DNA of 33,807 nt from Acidimicrobiales bacterium (GCA_020629155.1 JAHDDW010000019.1:1-33807); one strand, 5' to 3'; shown: positions 23,810 through 31,927, numbered from the stretch's first letter. Notes: a model not told the origin generated them from the sequence alone. Made by a program: numbers and translations.

Positions 23810-26008
23810 TTATCTAACCCGAGTGTTAAACGAGATAGTGTGATCGTCAGACCCTGAGTAGCTGCTGTAATAGGATCGGTCGTCGTCTACAGAATCGCCG
23901 AATACATAGACAAGGCTGCTTGAACCTCTTGAATCGTTAATCGAAAGATTAGACCCTTCAAGTGAATCAGTTATTTTCTCTTTCAAATCTTCTTCGCTGA
24001 CTTCGCCGGGATATCTGAACGCAATATCTGCCGAAACGTCTTTTGCGTATGAAGAATCAAGATTGATAGAGATGCTTTGTCCGCCTAGAAGTCTCACGCT
24101 GTCAAAGGTGCCGCCTTCAGGAAATGGCAATTCATTAGACCAGCCGCCAAAAGTGGCGATCTGTTCAGCGATGGCGTCACTTTCAGAGATAGCGTCGCTG
24201 TGAGTGATAGAAATAACAGCTGGCTGGCCGTCAGTTACACTGAGCTTAATATCGAGGCTGACGTTAAAATCATCGGTGGAGTAGCTGATCTCTCGAACCT
24301 CTGTTGCGATCCCGCTGGTAACCTTGCTTGTTTCAGACGATTCTGGCTCCCCCCAGTCGGTTATTGAATCTTCGAGCAATGAAGTGAGCGCGTCAATGTC
24401 TGTTTCGTCGGTGACAATAGTGACAGCGTTGCGCGAAGTGAGCTGCGGCTTATCTGTCCTGAAGTCGACGCCCGAGCGAAGCCGCACATCAAGGCCAACA
24501 ATTTGTGAATCGTCAGGTGTGTCAAACTTGGGAAACTCTATAATGTTAGAAATAGTTTCATGCACGTCATTGGTTTGCCCGATTGTGTCTTGAATTTGCG
24601 ACGAAATCTCTTCTAGGTTAGCGCCACTTCCGACGAGTGCTTCTGGCTGTTCTTTTTTCTCAGTAGTAGCTTTGGTTGTTTCTTCTGGCTCGTCATCTTT
24701 TTTCTCATCATCGTCGTCCTCTTCGTCATCTCGCTTCTCATCTTCTGGTTCTTCCTCAGATGTAGTTTCTGATGCCGAAGTCGTCGGGTCGTCATCACCA
24801 GTGAGCAAGAAATAGCTCAAACCAGCGGTAGCTAGAAGGCCTATGAAAACAGCAGCAGCAATAAACAAGATTTTCGACGTCTTGTCTTTGTTTGGTGGCT
24901 GGTAGTGGTTAGTTGCCTGTTGTTGAGGTATTTGGTTTTGTGGGTAGTTCGTTACGGCCTGCGGCGCGACGTTTCCGCCCGGTGCTTGAAAATTATTTTG
25001 TGGCGGCGGCGTCATAGCCGACTGGGCAGGGTTTGCTTGATGTTGCCCAGAAATAACAGTAGGTGACTGTTGAGGCGCTGCCCCAGGTGGCTGTATTGGT
25101 GCTGGAGTAGGCGGCGCTGGCGGTGTTAGCGGCGCTTTCGCAGGCGGCGCAGTTGTTTCGTTTTGGCTTGCTGAGCTGGTAAGCCCTTTAAGCGCACTAA
25201 TCAGCTCAGTGGCGTTTTCATAGCGCTCATTAGGGGCTTTGGCTAACAACTTGTCGATGATCGCAACAAGTTCAGGTGAGACGTTAGCGTTGTTGCTGTT
25301 TGCTTTAGGCGGCTGCTCGGTTGCGTGTTTAACACCAAGTGACACTGAAGAGTCGCCAGTGAAAGGTGCTTTGCCGTTCAGCATTTCATAGAGCACAATA
25401 CCGAGTGAATACAAGTCGCTGCGAGCGTCGACTTTATCGCCGCGTGATTGTTCAGGAGAGAAATACATAGGTGTTCCGACAACAAAACCGGTTTGTGTCA
25501 ACGCTGTGTTCGTAGTGTCTAAGGCACGTGCGATGCCGAAGTCCGCTATTTTGGGTGTGCCGTTTGTCGCCATTAAAATATTGCATGGCTTTATGTCTCT
25601 ATGGATTGTTCCTTGTTGGTGGGCTACCTCTAAACCACTTGCAACACCGATAGCGATTCGGACAGCCTCATTGACGTCTTTTGTCTTTCCCTCAGCAATA
25701 TGGTCTGCAAGTGTTTGCCCTTCAACATATTCCATGACTATGAAATTGCGATTTTCGAACTGGCCGATGTCGTGGATAGCCACAATGTTTGGGTGGCTCA
25801 GTTTGGCTGCTGCTTGCGCTTCTCTGCTGAAGCGAGTGATAAAACTTTCGTCTTCGGCAAATTTGCTATGCAAAATTTTAACAGCAACATCACGGTCAAG
25901 CAAAACGTCTTTGCTGATATGCACCTCAGCCATGCCGCCGATGCCGAGCTGTCTATCTAGTCGGTAACGGTTGTTGATTATCGTTGGTTCTGGGTTTGGT
26001 GTCTGCAC
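23810..26008 (-). CDS. Transmembrane Ser/Thr protein kinase, PknB-like
   Basis: 732 residues. The kinase domain (about 14-275) has the Gly-loop LGIGGMAEV, catalytic Lys44, Glu63, HRDIKPCN with Asp138 and DFG at 156-158. A Pro/Gln-rich juxtamembrane linker spans 285-375, and one transmembrane helix is at about 380-402. The outer part begins with a highly acidic stretch of Asp/Glu/Lys, then a beta-rich domain with repeated patterns (SISINLDSSYAKDVSADIAFRYPG). No PASTA repeats are present, unlike classic PknB, so the ligand of the outer domain is unknown. GTG at 26008 has TACAAT 7 nt upstream. Confidence 0.93.
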   Translation of the reverse strand: MQTPNPEPTIINNRYRLDRQLGIGGMAEVHISKDVLLDRDVAVKILHSKFAEDESFITRFSREAQAAAKLSHPNIVAIHDIGQFENRNFIVMEYVEGQTLADHIAEGKTKDVNEAVRIAIGVASGLEVAHQQGTIHRDIKPCNILMATNGTPKIADFGIARALDTTNTALTQTGFVVGTPMYFSPEQSRGDKVDARSDLYSLGIVLYEMLNGKAPFTGDSSVSLGVKHATEQPPKANSNNANVSPELVAIIDKLLAKAPNERYENATELISALKGLTSSASQNETTAPPAKAPLTPPAPPTPAPIQPPGAAPQQSPTVISGQHQANPAQSAMTPPPQNNFQAPGGNVAPQAVTNYPQNQIPQQQATNHYQPPNKDKTSKILFIAAAVFIGLLATAGLSYFLLTGDDDPTTSASETTSEEEPEDEKRDDEEDDDDEKKDDEPEETTKATTEKKEQPEALVGSGANLEEISSQIQDTIGQTNDVHETISNIIEFPKFDTPDDSQIVGLDVRLRSGVDFRTDKPQLTSRNAVTIVTDETDIDALTSLLEDSITDWGEPESSETSKVTSGIATEVREISYSTDDFNVSLDIKLSVTDGQPAVISITHSDAISESDAIAEQIATFGGWSNELPFPEGGTFDSVRLLGGQSISINLDSSYAKDVSADIAFRYPGEVSEEDLKEKITDSLEGSNLSINDSRGSSSLVYVFGDSVDDDRSYYSSYSGSDDHTISFNTRVR

Positions 26009-26139
26009 CTAGCTTATTGTAGCTGGCTGTAGGGTCAATCAAAGGTCAGCAAATCTAGTGATGAGAGGCCTGAATAGTTCGCCGCAAAGGTTCTTCACAA
26101 AAACTTATCGTGAGAACTGTCTCCGATGATAATTTAGGG

Positions 26140-26154
26140 TAGATTTCAAGTGTG
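26140..26154 (+). promoter_or_regulatory. Leaderless promoter of the two-gene unit at 26152
   Basis: TAGATT (26140-26145), TCAAGT, then GTG at 26152. Confidence 0.6.
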
Positions 26155-26448
26155 GATGTTCTATACTTAGCAAGCGAAGCTGACAGTACCCGACGTTCGA
26201 TAACGTTGCTTATCTTTGCCTTGCTGTTTGTTTCGTTTGCGTTGATGGCGTTAACTATTTGGTATTGGAAATACACCAGCCCAAAGCGTTATATGGTGCC
26301 AGCTGTTGCAGATCGAAATAATCAGACTCGCCGCCGAAAGGTAGACGTGGGCGTTCCATATCGCAAGACAAGACAGGTGCCCACCGAGACCGCTGAGTTT
26401 GACGAGGTGACAGCTGTTGCAGAAAGACGGAGGACTACAGATGGCTAA
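26152..26448 (+). CDS. Small single-pass membrane protein
   Basis: 98 residues. A short outer segment is followed by one transmembrane helix (about 17-40, SITLLIFALLFVSFALMAL) and a basic cytoplasmic tail (RRRKVDVGVPYRKTRQV). No family is recognised. It overlaps the next gene by 8 bp, so the two form an operon. It is divergent from the Ser/Thr kinase, 143 bp away. Confidence 0.75.
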   Translation: MDVLYLASEADSTRRSITLLIFALLFVSFALMALTIWYWKYTSPKRYMVPAVADRNNQTRRRKVDVGVPYRKTRQVPTETAEFDEVTAVAERRRTTDG

Positions 26449-26656
26449 TGCGTTTGATCCACAAGAAATGGTTTCACGCTTTAAAGAACGTGCAAAAGCT
26501 GTGAGAAATCGCAACTTGCCTCCAGTAGGTGGAGACGAGCGGCAAATGTTTATTAAACAAGCCGAAGAAGACTATATGGATTTTGCTTTGCTAGCTGACG
26601 CCGAAGCAAAACTTGTCGACGGGGTTTTAACACTTACGGTTGATTTGCGCTCATAG
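26441..26656 (+). CDS. Small acidic soluble protein, operon partner
   Basis: 71 residues from ATG at 26441. GGAGG sits 7 nt upstream, a near-perfect Shine-Dalgarno, which excludes the earlier in-frame start at 26417. The sequence MANAFDPQEMVSRFKERAKAVRNRNLPPVGGDERQ is followed by an acidic helix and a short strand, DGVLTLTVDLRS. Function is unknown; it may act with the membrane protein upstream. Confidence 0.78.
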   Translation: MANAFDPQEMVSRFKERAKAVRNRNLPPVGGDERQMFIKQAEEDYMDFALLADAEAKLVDGVLTLTVDLRS

Positions 26657-26746
26657 CTGCATACCTAACGTCTTGAGTGAGTAACAAACCTGGGCGGCAT
26701 TCGTTCTGATTTCTGATTGTTGTATAGCTTGAATAGAGGCGAAATA

Positions 26747-26781
26747 GCAAAGCGATGCAAAATTTCTACGCATCGCTTTGC
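26747..26781. terminator. Perfect 12-bp hairpin, probable terminator
   Basis: GCAAAGCGATGC (26747-26758) and GCATCGCTTTGC (26770-26781) enclose an 11-nt loop. It lies 90 bp after the small operon and 46 bp before tRNA-Gly. There is no T-run, so it may be a terminator with Rho or another structured element. Confidence 0.5.
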
Positions 26782-26827
26782 ATAATGGTTGGGCAATGTC
26801 TTTCGGTGTGCTATCATGATGACTTCT

Positions 26828-26899
26828 GCGGACGTAGCTCAGTGGTAGAGCATCACCTTGCCAAGGTGAGGGTCGCGGGTTCAAATCTCGTCGTCCGCT
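26828..26899 (+). tRNA. tRNA-Gly (anticodon GCC)
   Basis: The acceptor stem GCGGACG/CGTCCGC, D-arm GCTC...GAGC, anticodon arm TCACC-TTGCCAA-GGTGA and T-arm with GTTCAAAT fold as a 72-nt cloverleaf. Anticodon GCC is at 26860-26862 and the discriminator is T. CCA is not encoded. Confidence 0.97.
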
Positions 26900-26956
26900 C
26901 AAAATTTTAACTGTATATAGATCACTTCTTTGTTGATTTCCTCTAGCATCTAAAGA

Positions 26957-28276
26957 GTGGTTACTGAATCAAACGATTATCTTGCTGGTCTGTCTGATCC
27001 CTCAGCAGAGCCTGCAAATTCCAGCAAAGTAGTGTCTAAGGCTCAAGCGCCGAGTCATCGGACGAAAGTGCCAGCTCCAAGTCATAGAAGGCGAACAGAT
27101 TCTGCTCCAATTTTTTCCGACAGTCTCGAACATGACGACGATGTATTCGGTTTCGGCGACGAAGAAGTCAATACGATGGAAGCGCCAAATGCAACAGGTC
27201 AAACTGCTATTGTCGAGTCGCCGCAGAGGTCAAAACGTCTAGTTTGGTTGGGAGCATTTTTTGCGATTATCCTAGCGGTCGGATTTTTCGCTAAATTGTG
27301 GATAGACAAACAACTCGACCCTTCTGGAGATCCTAGAACAACAGCGATAGATATTCAGATTCCGCAAGGTTCGTCAAGCGGTGAAATAGGCGACATCCTT
27401 GAACAGAACGAAATCATCCCGAGCAGTCGTGCGTTCGGATATTACACAAAATATAAGAACCTAAATAATTTTCAAGCTGGCGACTATGTGCTGAATGAAA
27501 ACATGTCTGTCTATGAAGCGATCGCAGTTCTAGACGCAGGTCCAGCAGACCCAGAATCGCCAAACTTTAGTGTTAACGAAGGCTTATGGGTAAGTGAAGC
27601 GTTACTAGAAATAGAAAAAGACGTTCCAGGAGTCACGGTTGCTGATCTTGAGGCGGTGCTTGCCTCTGATTCGATTACTCCTAAGTATCGCCCGGAAGGT
27701 ATAACAAGTTGGGAAGGTTTGCTGTTTCCAGCAAAATATGACTTCGCTGAAGGGACAACTGCTCGTGAAGTCATTTCGCTGATGAACAACAAATTTAACG
27801 ATGTAGCTACCGAAGTTGGTTTGGATGATCCAGAAAAGCTTCGAGGGTACACCCCGTATGAAATCATTATAATTGCGTCACTTATCGAAGCAGAAGCCGC
27901 ACTTGACGCCGACCGTCCCAAAGTTGCTAGCGTTATTTATAACCGCTTAGAAGGCAGAGATAATGGTCAGACAGGCAGACTCTTGCAAGTCGATGCCGCG
28001 TTATTTTATGGCTTAGGAACAAGAGACATTAACGAAATGGTAAAGAATCTCGAATCAGATAATCCCTATAACCTAAGAAATAGAGAAGGCCTGCCGCCGA
28101 CCCCGATAGCGTTTCCAGGCAAAGCTTCATTAGAGGCAGCCCTCAACCCAGCCGAAACTGATTTCCTCTTCTATGTGCTTAAAGACAAGCAAGGAAATCA
28201 TTTATTTACCGCCGACGTTGGCGAATTTAATCGACAGAAAAATAAGTCAATCAACGAAGGCGTATTTAAGAACTAG
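26957..28276 (+). CDS. mltG: Endolytic murein transglycosylase MltG
   Basis: 439 residues. A disordered cytoplasmic N-terminus (about 1-93) precedes one transmembrane helix (about 94-115) and an extracytoplasmic YceG-like domain. The catalytic Glu lies in IIIIASLIEAEA (Glu311, by analogy with the E. coli enzyme). The GRLLQVDAALFYGLG and PYNLRNREGLPPTPI blocks are family signatures. It cleaves nascent peptidoglycan strands at the membrane. The GTG start has TAGCAT 7 nt upstream. The usual actinobacterial neighbours (ruvX, aroE) are absent here. Confidence 0.94.
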   Translation: MVTESNDYLAGLSDPSAEPANSSKVVSKAQAPSHRTKVPAPSHRRRTDSAPIFSDSLEHDDDVFGFGDEEVNTMEAPNATGQTAIVESPQRSKRLVWLGAFFAIILAVGFFAKLWIDKQLDPSGDPRTTAIDIQIPQGSSSGEIGDILEQNEIIPSSRAFGYYTKYKNLNNFQAGDYVLNENMSVYEAIAVLDAGPADPESPNFSVNEGLWVSEALLEIEKDVPGVTVADLEAVLASDSITPKYRPEGITSWEGLLFPAKYDFAEGTTAREVISLMNNKFNDVATEVGLDDPEKLRGYTPYEIIIIASLIEAEAALDADRPKVASVIYNRLEGRDNGQTGRLLQVDAALFYGLGTRDINEMVKNLESDNPYNLRNREGLPPTPIAFPGKASLEAALNPAETDFLFYVLKDKQGNHLFTADVGEFNRQKNKSINEGVFKN

Positions 28277-28298
28277 TTAGTCGTTTCTAGCTGGAGAG

Positions 28299-29444
28299 TT
28301 ACTTTAACTGTTCGTTGTCCATGGTGACGCAATTATTGAAGATCATAAAACGCTGTAACTCGGCGGTGAGAGCTTCACGGAATGCAGATATGTCAGTCAC
28401 CCAGTCCTCTAGATGGAGGCTAAGCACATAAAGTGTTTGTGTTTTTCGGTCTGCTTTGAGGTCGATGCGGGCTGCTAAGCGGCCACGCCAAAGTATCGGC
28501 AAAACAAAATAACCATAAACACGTTTTGCTTTAGGAACATAGCATTCGATTTGATAGTCGAAGTCGAAAAGGTTTCGCATCCGTTTCCGCTGGATAACAA
28601 GATTGTCAAACGGTGACAAGATGGCCAGTTTTTTGCGCGCTAACGGCTTGTCAAGAAGCGCTAGCGATTCGGGCAGCAAATAATAGTTGGTACCGTCGAC
28701 CTTGGCTAGGATAACGTCGTTTGCGTCCAACATTTCTTGTAGCGTTGCGCGAAGCACAGGTTTGATTTGTTTGCGTAGATAGCCAAACTCGTCGGCTAAG
28801 GCGACGCCGTTGCTGCGTAGAAAGCTTGTGATTAAAAAGCGGGCATATTCTTTCTGAGTCGGCAAAGAGTCGTCGACAGTTGCTGGCAAAACGCGCTCAG
28901 TTAGATCGTACACTTTGTGAAAATTGCGACGAGATGCAATCATCAAATCGCCTTGCATAAAAAGATATTCCAGCGCTTGCTTCGCTGGTTTTGTTTGCCA
29001 TTCTTTCAGTTTCGCTCCAGAATACGCAAAGTCTTTTGCCTGCAGTGGACCTTCGTTGGCAATGCGTTCATGCACATGCGCGATCATTTTTTCATCTCGC
29101 GCAAACCAATGTTTCTGCGCCCCTGACTTCATCGCATGCTTGCGGACAAGCGAGAATCGATAATCACGCATCGGCAGATACGACGCGGCGTGTGCCCAAT
29201 ATTCGAACACGTCTTTGCTGGCGACAAGTTGTTGTAATTGCTCGGGCTGGTACGTTGGGTTGCGGCTCCAAAGCGTGTGGTGATGTGCGCGGCAAATCAC
29301 AGAGATCGTGTCGATCTGCACATAGCCAAGGTGTTCTATCGCCGCCAGCGTTGCAACCTTTGCTGTTGCCTTCTTGGGTGAGGCTGGCAGGCGTTGGCTA
29401 TGAAGCACAATTTTTTGTGCTTGTTGTTTTGTGAGTTCATCCAT
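28299..29444 (-). CDS. Winged-helix DNA glycosylase of the YcaQ/AlkX family
   Basis: About 381 residues from ATG at 29444; TTG at 29456 is an alternative. The family motif appears in LGYVQIDTISV, where Gln-x-Asp corresponds to the catalytic segment of YcaQ-type enzymes, followed by RAHHHTLWSRNP. The rest is the HTH_42 fold, including LSPFDNLVIQRKRMRNLFDFDY and YGYFVLPILWRGRLAARIDLKADR. YcaQ homologues unhook interstrand crosslinks and alkylated bases. The start overlaps the stop of the methyltransferase gene by a few bases, so the two are co-transcribed. Confidence 0.85.
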   Translation of the reverse strand: MDELTKQQAQKIVLHSQRLPASPKKATAKVATLAAIEHLGYVQIDTISVICRAHHHTLWSRNPTYQPEQLQQLVASKDVFEYWAHAASYLPMRDYRFSLVRKHAMKSGAQKHWFARDEKMIAHVHERIANEGPLQAKDFAYSGAKLKEWQTKPAKQALEYLFMQGDLMIASRRNFHKVYDLTERVLPATVDDSLPTQKEYARFLITSFLRSNGVALADEFGYLRKQIKPVLRATLQEMLDANDVILAKVDGTNYYLLPESLALLDKPLARKKLAILSPFDNLVIQRKRMRNLFDFDYQIECYVPKAKRVYGYFVLPILWRGRLAARIDLKADRKTQTLYVLSLHLEDWVTDISAFREALTAELQRFMIFNNCVTMDNEQLK

Positions 29445-30078
29445 CTTTACTGGCAAGAAGCCACGCTGTTTCTTTTACGTCGAGGCCTTTAAAGCCTCCA
29501 GGCAAGTCAACGTTTTCGAGTTGCGTAATCGTGTAGTTGTCTTGATAGTGGCGGTTGACTTCCTCACTAGTGATCGAAAAAGGAGGCCCATCCATAAGGC
29601 TCTGATCATAGTCAAAGGTGATAAGCAGCTGCGATGCAGCGCTTGTGATTTCAATAAGATGGCGAGTGTAGCGATTACGCATTTCTTGAGGCAGCGCAAC
29701 CAGAGCTGCTCGATCAAAAATAGCATCGACGTTGCCTAGTGTCTGGCCTGTAATCTCAAAGATATCGCCAACAAAAATGTCTAGGTTTGCAGCGCTGTAT
29801 TGTTTTAAAACTCCTAAGTCGGTGACCTCAGGGCTGACTTCGAGATCGGCAAAAAGTTGTATTATTGCCTGCTCGCTTAGTTCAGCACCGACGACATGAT
29901 GGCCTTGCGAAAGCAGCCAAGCAATTGCAGGAGTTTTTCCACAAAGAGGAACAAACACACGACTTTGCGGCATAAGCTCTAGCGATTCAACATGTGCAAC
30001 GAGCAGCGGGTTTACTGCTTGCTCATGAAAACCAATCCTGTTTGTCTTCCACCGTTGATGCCAAAAACTTGCTTCCAT
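29437..30078 (-). CDS. Thiopurine S-methyltransferase-like SAM-dependent methyltransferase
   Basis: 213 residues. FWHQRWKTNRIGFHE at the N-terminus and SRVFVPLCGKTPAIAWLLSQGHHVVGAELSEQAI are the hallmarks of the TPMT family; the PLCGK loop binds S-adenosylmethionine. The C-terminal GPPFSITSEEV also fits. In bacteria related enzymes methylate thiols, selenite or tellurite. ATG at 30078 has a GAGGAAC Shine-Dalgarno about 8 nt upstream. It lies between the SRPBCC genes and the DNA glycosylase in one direction, suggesting a detoxification-and-repair group. Confidence 0.9.
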   Translation of the reverse strand: MEASFWHQRWKTNRIGFHEQAVNPLLVAHVESLELMPQSRVFVPLCGKTPAIAWLLSQGHHVVGAELSEQAIIQLFADLEVSPEVTDLGVLKQYSAANLDIFVGDIFEITGQTLGNVDAIFDRAALVALPQEMRNRYTRHLIEITSAASQLLITFDYDQSLMDGPPFSITSEEVNRHYQDNYTITQLENVDLPGGFKGLDVKETAWLLASKDG

Positions 30079-30166
30079 AACTCGTTCCTCATTCTGATAG
30101 AGATACCAAGCGTAGCCGTTCTTGGCGCAGCTGAGGTTTCTCCTTGCAGCTGCGCCGTTGGCGTTC

Positions 30167-30598
30167 TTAGATTGCTGGATCGGCTGGGTGTGGTTGACCA
30201 GTGCCTGTTTCGAGATAGCTTTTTAAACTCACGACTAAGAAGAAACCCCACTTGCTGTTGCAGTGCATAAAAAAGTCGTCTGCGGCTGGCCAGCCATGGT
30301 GAGCAAATCGCAGCGCTGTGCCACAATCTATCGGTTCGAGATCAAACACGAAGTTGCCTGTTTCTGCCCAAGGACCTTCGATGCATTGCCAGACTACTTT
30401 TTTGTCAGGTAGCTGTTCATCGACTTGCATTCTGACGATGTGGTCACCTTCTGGGCCAAAGCGAAAAGCGATTTTCTGGTCAGGGTTGTCTGCTTGGGCT
30501 TGCGTCCACCAGCAAGTCAAGCTGGCTGGATCGCTCAGTGCTTTAAAAACCTCCTCTGGAGACCGTTCGATTTCTATTTTGTGCAATATTGATGTCAC
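30167..30598 (-). CDS. SRPBCC/AHSA1-family protein
   Basis: 143 residues of the START-like AHSA1 fold: IEIERSPEEVFKALSDPASLTCWW, then WQCIEGPWAETGNFVFDLEPIDCGTALRFAHHGW. Such proteins bind hydrophobic ligands; the ligand is unknown. The GTG at 30598 has AAGGA about 10 nt upstream, and a 16-bp palindrome lies 22-37 bp upstream. It is probably repressed by the ArsR protein at 31154. Confidence 0.88.
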   Translation of the reverse strand: MTSILHKIEIERSPEEVFKALSDPASLTCWWTQAQADNPDQKIAFRFGPEGDHIVRMQVDEQLPDKKVVWQCIEGPWAETGNFVFDLEPIDCGTALRFAHHGWPAADDFFMHCNSKWGFFLVVSLKSYLETGTGQPHPADPAI

Positions 30599-30619
30599 TG
30601 GTATCTTTCCTTTAATTAC

Positions 30620-30635
30620 TTAGCCAAGTGGCTAA
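30620..30635. promoter_or_regulatory. ArsR operator upstream of the second SRPBCC gene
   Basis: TTAGCCAAGTGGCTAA has perfect 7-bp arms around a 2-bp centre, identical arms to the palindrome at the arsR start (31509-31524). Confidence 0.75.
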
Positions 30636-30683
30636 CTATTTGAGCCTAAAAATATGCCCAGAATAGAACTGATTGTTTTGGTT

Positions 30684-31157
30684 TCATTCAAGCCAAGTCG
30701 TGAGAGAGTCAAAGCAAGCTTCCCAGCCAAATCTGTGGCTTTCGATAGCTTCTGTCGAGGGGAGCTGCTCGTGAATCAAAATAACTTCTGTCTTGTCGTC
30801 AATTTCGTCAAAATTGATTGAAACTAAACTGACGATATCATCGCCTGTATGTCCACCGCATGGCTGGCCAGAGAGAACCCAAGTGAAAGAGAGTCGCCTG
30901 GGTCGGTCGATTTCTCGGTATTCGCCGTAGTGGTAGATTCGCTCATCTCCAGGTGTTTGGATTGTGATGTTGTAGAGGCCTCCCACACGAAGGTCGACAG
31001 TTGTAGATTCGACAGTGCATCCAGGTGGTCCGAACCATTCGCTTAAATGGTTGGGTTGTGTCCACGCATCAAAAACGCATTGAGCGTCGGCGTCAAAAAG
31101 TCGAGATGTGCGCAGTATGGGAAGCTTGTCGTCGAGGTCTTCGCTTGGTCGGTTCAT
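30684..31157 (-). CDS. SRPBCC/AHSA1-family protein, arsR partner
   Basis: 157 residues. TSRLFDADAQCVFDAWTQPNHLSEWFGPPGCT and the RVGGLYNITIQTPGDERIYHYGEYREIDRPRRLSFTW block identify the AHSA1 family. It overlaps the ArsR gene by 4 bp (ATGA), so they are translationally coupled, as is common for ArsR-SRPBCC pairs in actinobacteria. The ligand is unknown. An 85-bp gap containing the second operator separates it from the next SRPBCC gene. Confidence 0.9.
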   Translation of the reverse strand: MNRPSEDLDDKLPILRTSRLFDADAQCVFDAWTQPNHLSEWFGPPGCTVESTTVDLRVGGLYNITIQTPGDERIYHYGEYREIDRPRRLSFTWVLSGQPCGGHTGDDIVSLVSINFDEIDDKTEVILIHEQLPSTEAIESHRFGWEACFDSLTTWLE

Positions 31158-31516
31158 TTGTTGTCGCCGTCATCAAGGTTGGCCAGGTGTGTCTCGAGAG
31201 AGTCAAACTTTTCAGACCAAAACTGTTCATAATAAAGAAGCCATTGGGTGGCGGCGCTTAAAGATTTGGGTCGCAGGTGACAAAAGTGAACTCGGCCATC
31301 AATGTTTCGTTCTAGTAGGTCGGCTCGTTCTAGGACTTTCAGATGTTTTGAGATGGTCGGTTTGGCCATCTTGAAGGGTTCAGACAGTTCGCCGACCGAC
31401 ATTGGTTGGTGGGCGAGTCGCTTTAGTATCGCGCGGCGCGTGGGGTCTGAAAGGGCTTTAAAAACTAGCGTAAGTTTTTCTTCGTCTGTTTGTTTGTCTA
31501 GCAAATTGTTAGCCAT
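31154..31516 (-). CDS. ArsR-family transcriptional repressor
   Basis: 120 residues from ATG at 31516; the frame is open further upstream, but the promoter and operator fix this start. The winged helix reads KALSDPTRRAILKRLA, then SVGELSEPFKMAKPTISKHLKVLERADLLERNIDG. The usual metal-binding cysteines near the recognition helix are absent, so it probably senses something other than a metal, as do ArsR proteins paired with AHSA1 proteins. The promoter TGATACATT lies 7 nt before ATG, and the operator overlaps the start. Confidence 0.92.
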   Translation of the reverse strand: MANNLLDKQTDEEKLTLVFKALSDPTRRAILKRLAHQPMSVGELSEPFKMAKPTISKHLKVLERADLLERNIDGRVHFCHLRPKSLSAATQWLLYYEQFWSEKFDSLETHLANLDDGDNK

Positions 31517-31532
31517 ATGGCTAAATGTATCA
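31509..31532 (-). promoter_or_regulatory. Leaderless arsR promoter with overlapping palindromic operator
   Basis: On the minus strand TGATACATT (extended -10) is followed by 7 nt and ATG at 31516. TTAGCCATATGGCTAA (31509-31524), a perfect 16-bp palindrome, covers the start site and start codon, an autorepression layout. Confidence 0.8.
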
Positions 31533-31615
31533 GGGTTTGATACGGTTAATACTACGGCATAACAAAATTTGGGCATAAGCGATAGTCTTGCCGTAGATCG
31601 AGACTGGTGAATGAG

Positions 31616-31741
31616 ATGTCGCGAGTGCGTTGGGGTGTTCTTGAAACAGTGAAAATTGGAGTTACGCAAGTGATTCCAGCCATGCAGCGTGCGGACAGTT
31701 GTGACATAGTCGCTATCGCGTCTCGCTCACAGGGGAAAGCT
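31616..31741 (+). pseudogene. Truncated Gfo/Idh/MocA oxidoreductase
   Basis: The frame from ATG at 31616 reads MSRVRWGVLETVKIGVTQVI then PAMQRADSCDIVAIASRSQG, the N-terminal Rossmann strand of a Gfo/Idh/MocA dehydrogenase. The usual GxG (GVLGTAKI) has become GVLETVKI. Homology stops after about 42 residues, next to a transposase-like fragment, so most of the gene is gone. Confidence 0.75.
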
Positions 31742-31749
31742 GTATTCAC

Positions 31750-31848
31750 TGGTGGAACCATGACATGCTGTACCACAGCATCGACCTGTTAACACCGATA
31801 GAGAAAGAAACACTGTTCCCCATGACACAGGTGGAATTTAGCGAATGA
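31750..31848 (+). mobile_element. Probable transposase C-terminal remnant (IS3/rve type)
   Basis: One frame reads WWNHDMLYHSIDLLTPIEKE, then TLFPMTQVEFSE and a stop. This resembles the end of IS3-group integrase-core transposases (WxNxxRLHSxLxxxTPxEyE). Only about 33 residues remain, with no terminal inverted repeat seen. It abuts the truncated oxidoreductase. Confidence 0.5.
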
Positions 31849-31927
31849 GAGCCGATAGGGAGGAAGTGTTGTGAACTTGATGAACAGGGAATCCAGTAGG
31901 TCCTTGGATAGATGAGTTGGTGATATT

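Noticed and set aside
25506-25967. A 153-codon plus-strand frame opposite the Ser/Thr kinase
   Set aside because: It mirrors the conserved kinase domain on the other strand and has no start signals.
26651-26902. A minus-strand reading frame of 83 codons over the tRNA-Gly
   Set aside because: It is the antisense of the tRNA; the RRDLNPRPSPWQGDALPLSYVR peptide is the usual false product of such frames.
28991-29434. A 147-codon plus-strand frame opposite the YcaQ-like gene
   Set aside because: Shadow of a gene with clear family motifs on the other strand.
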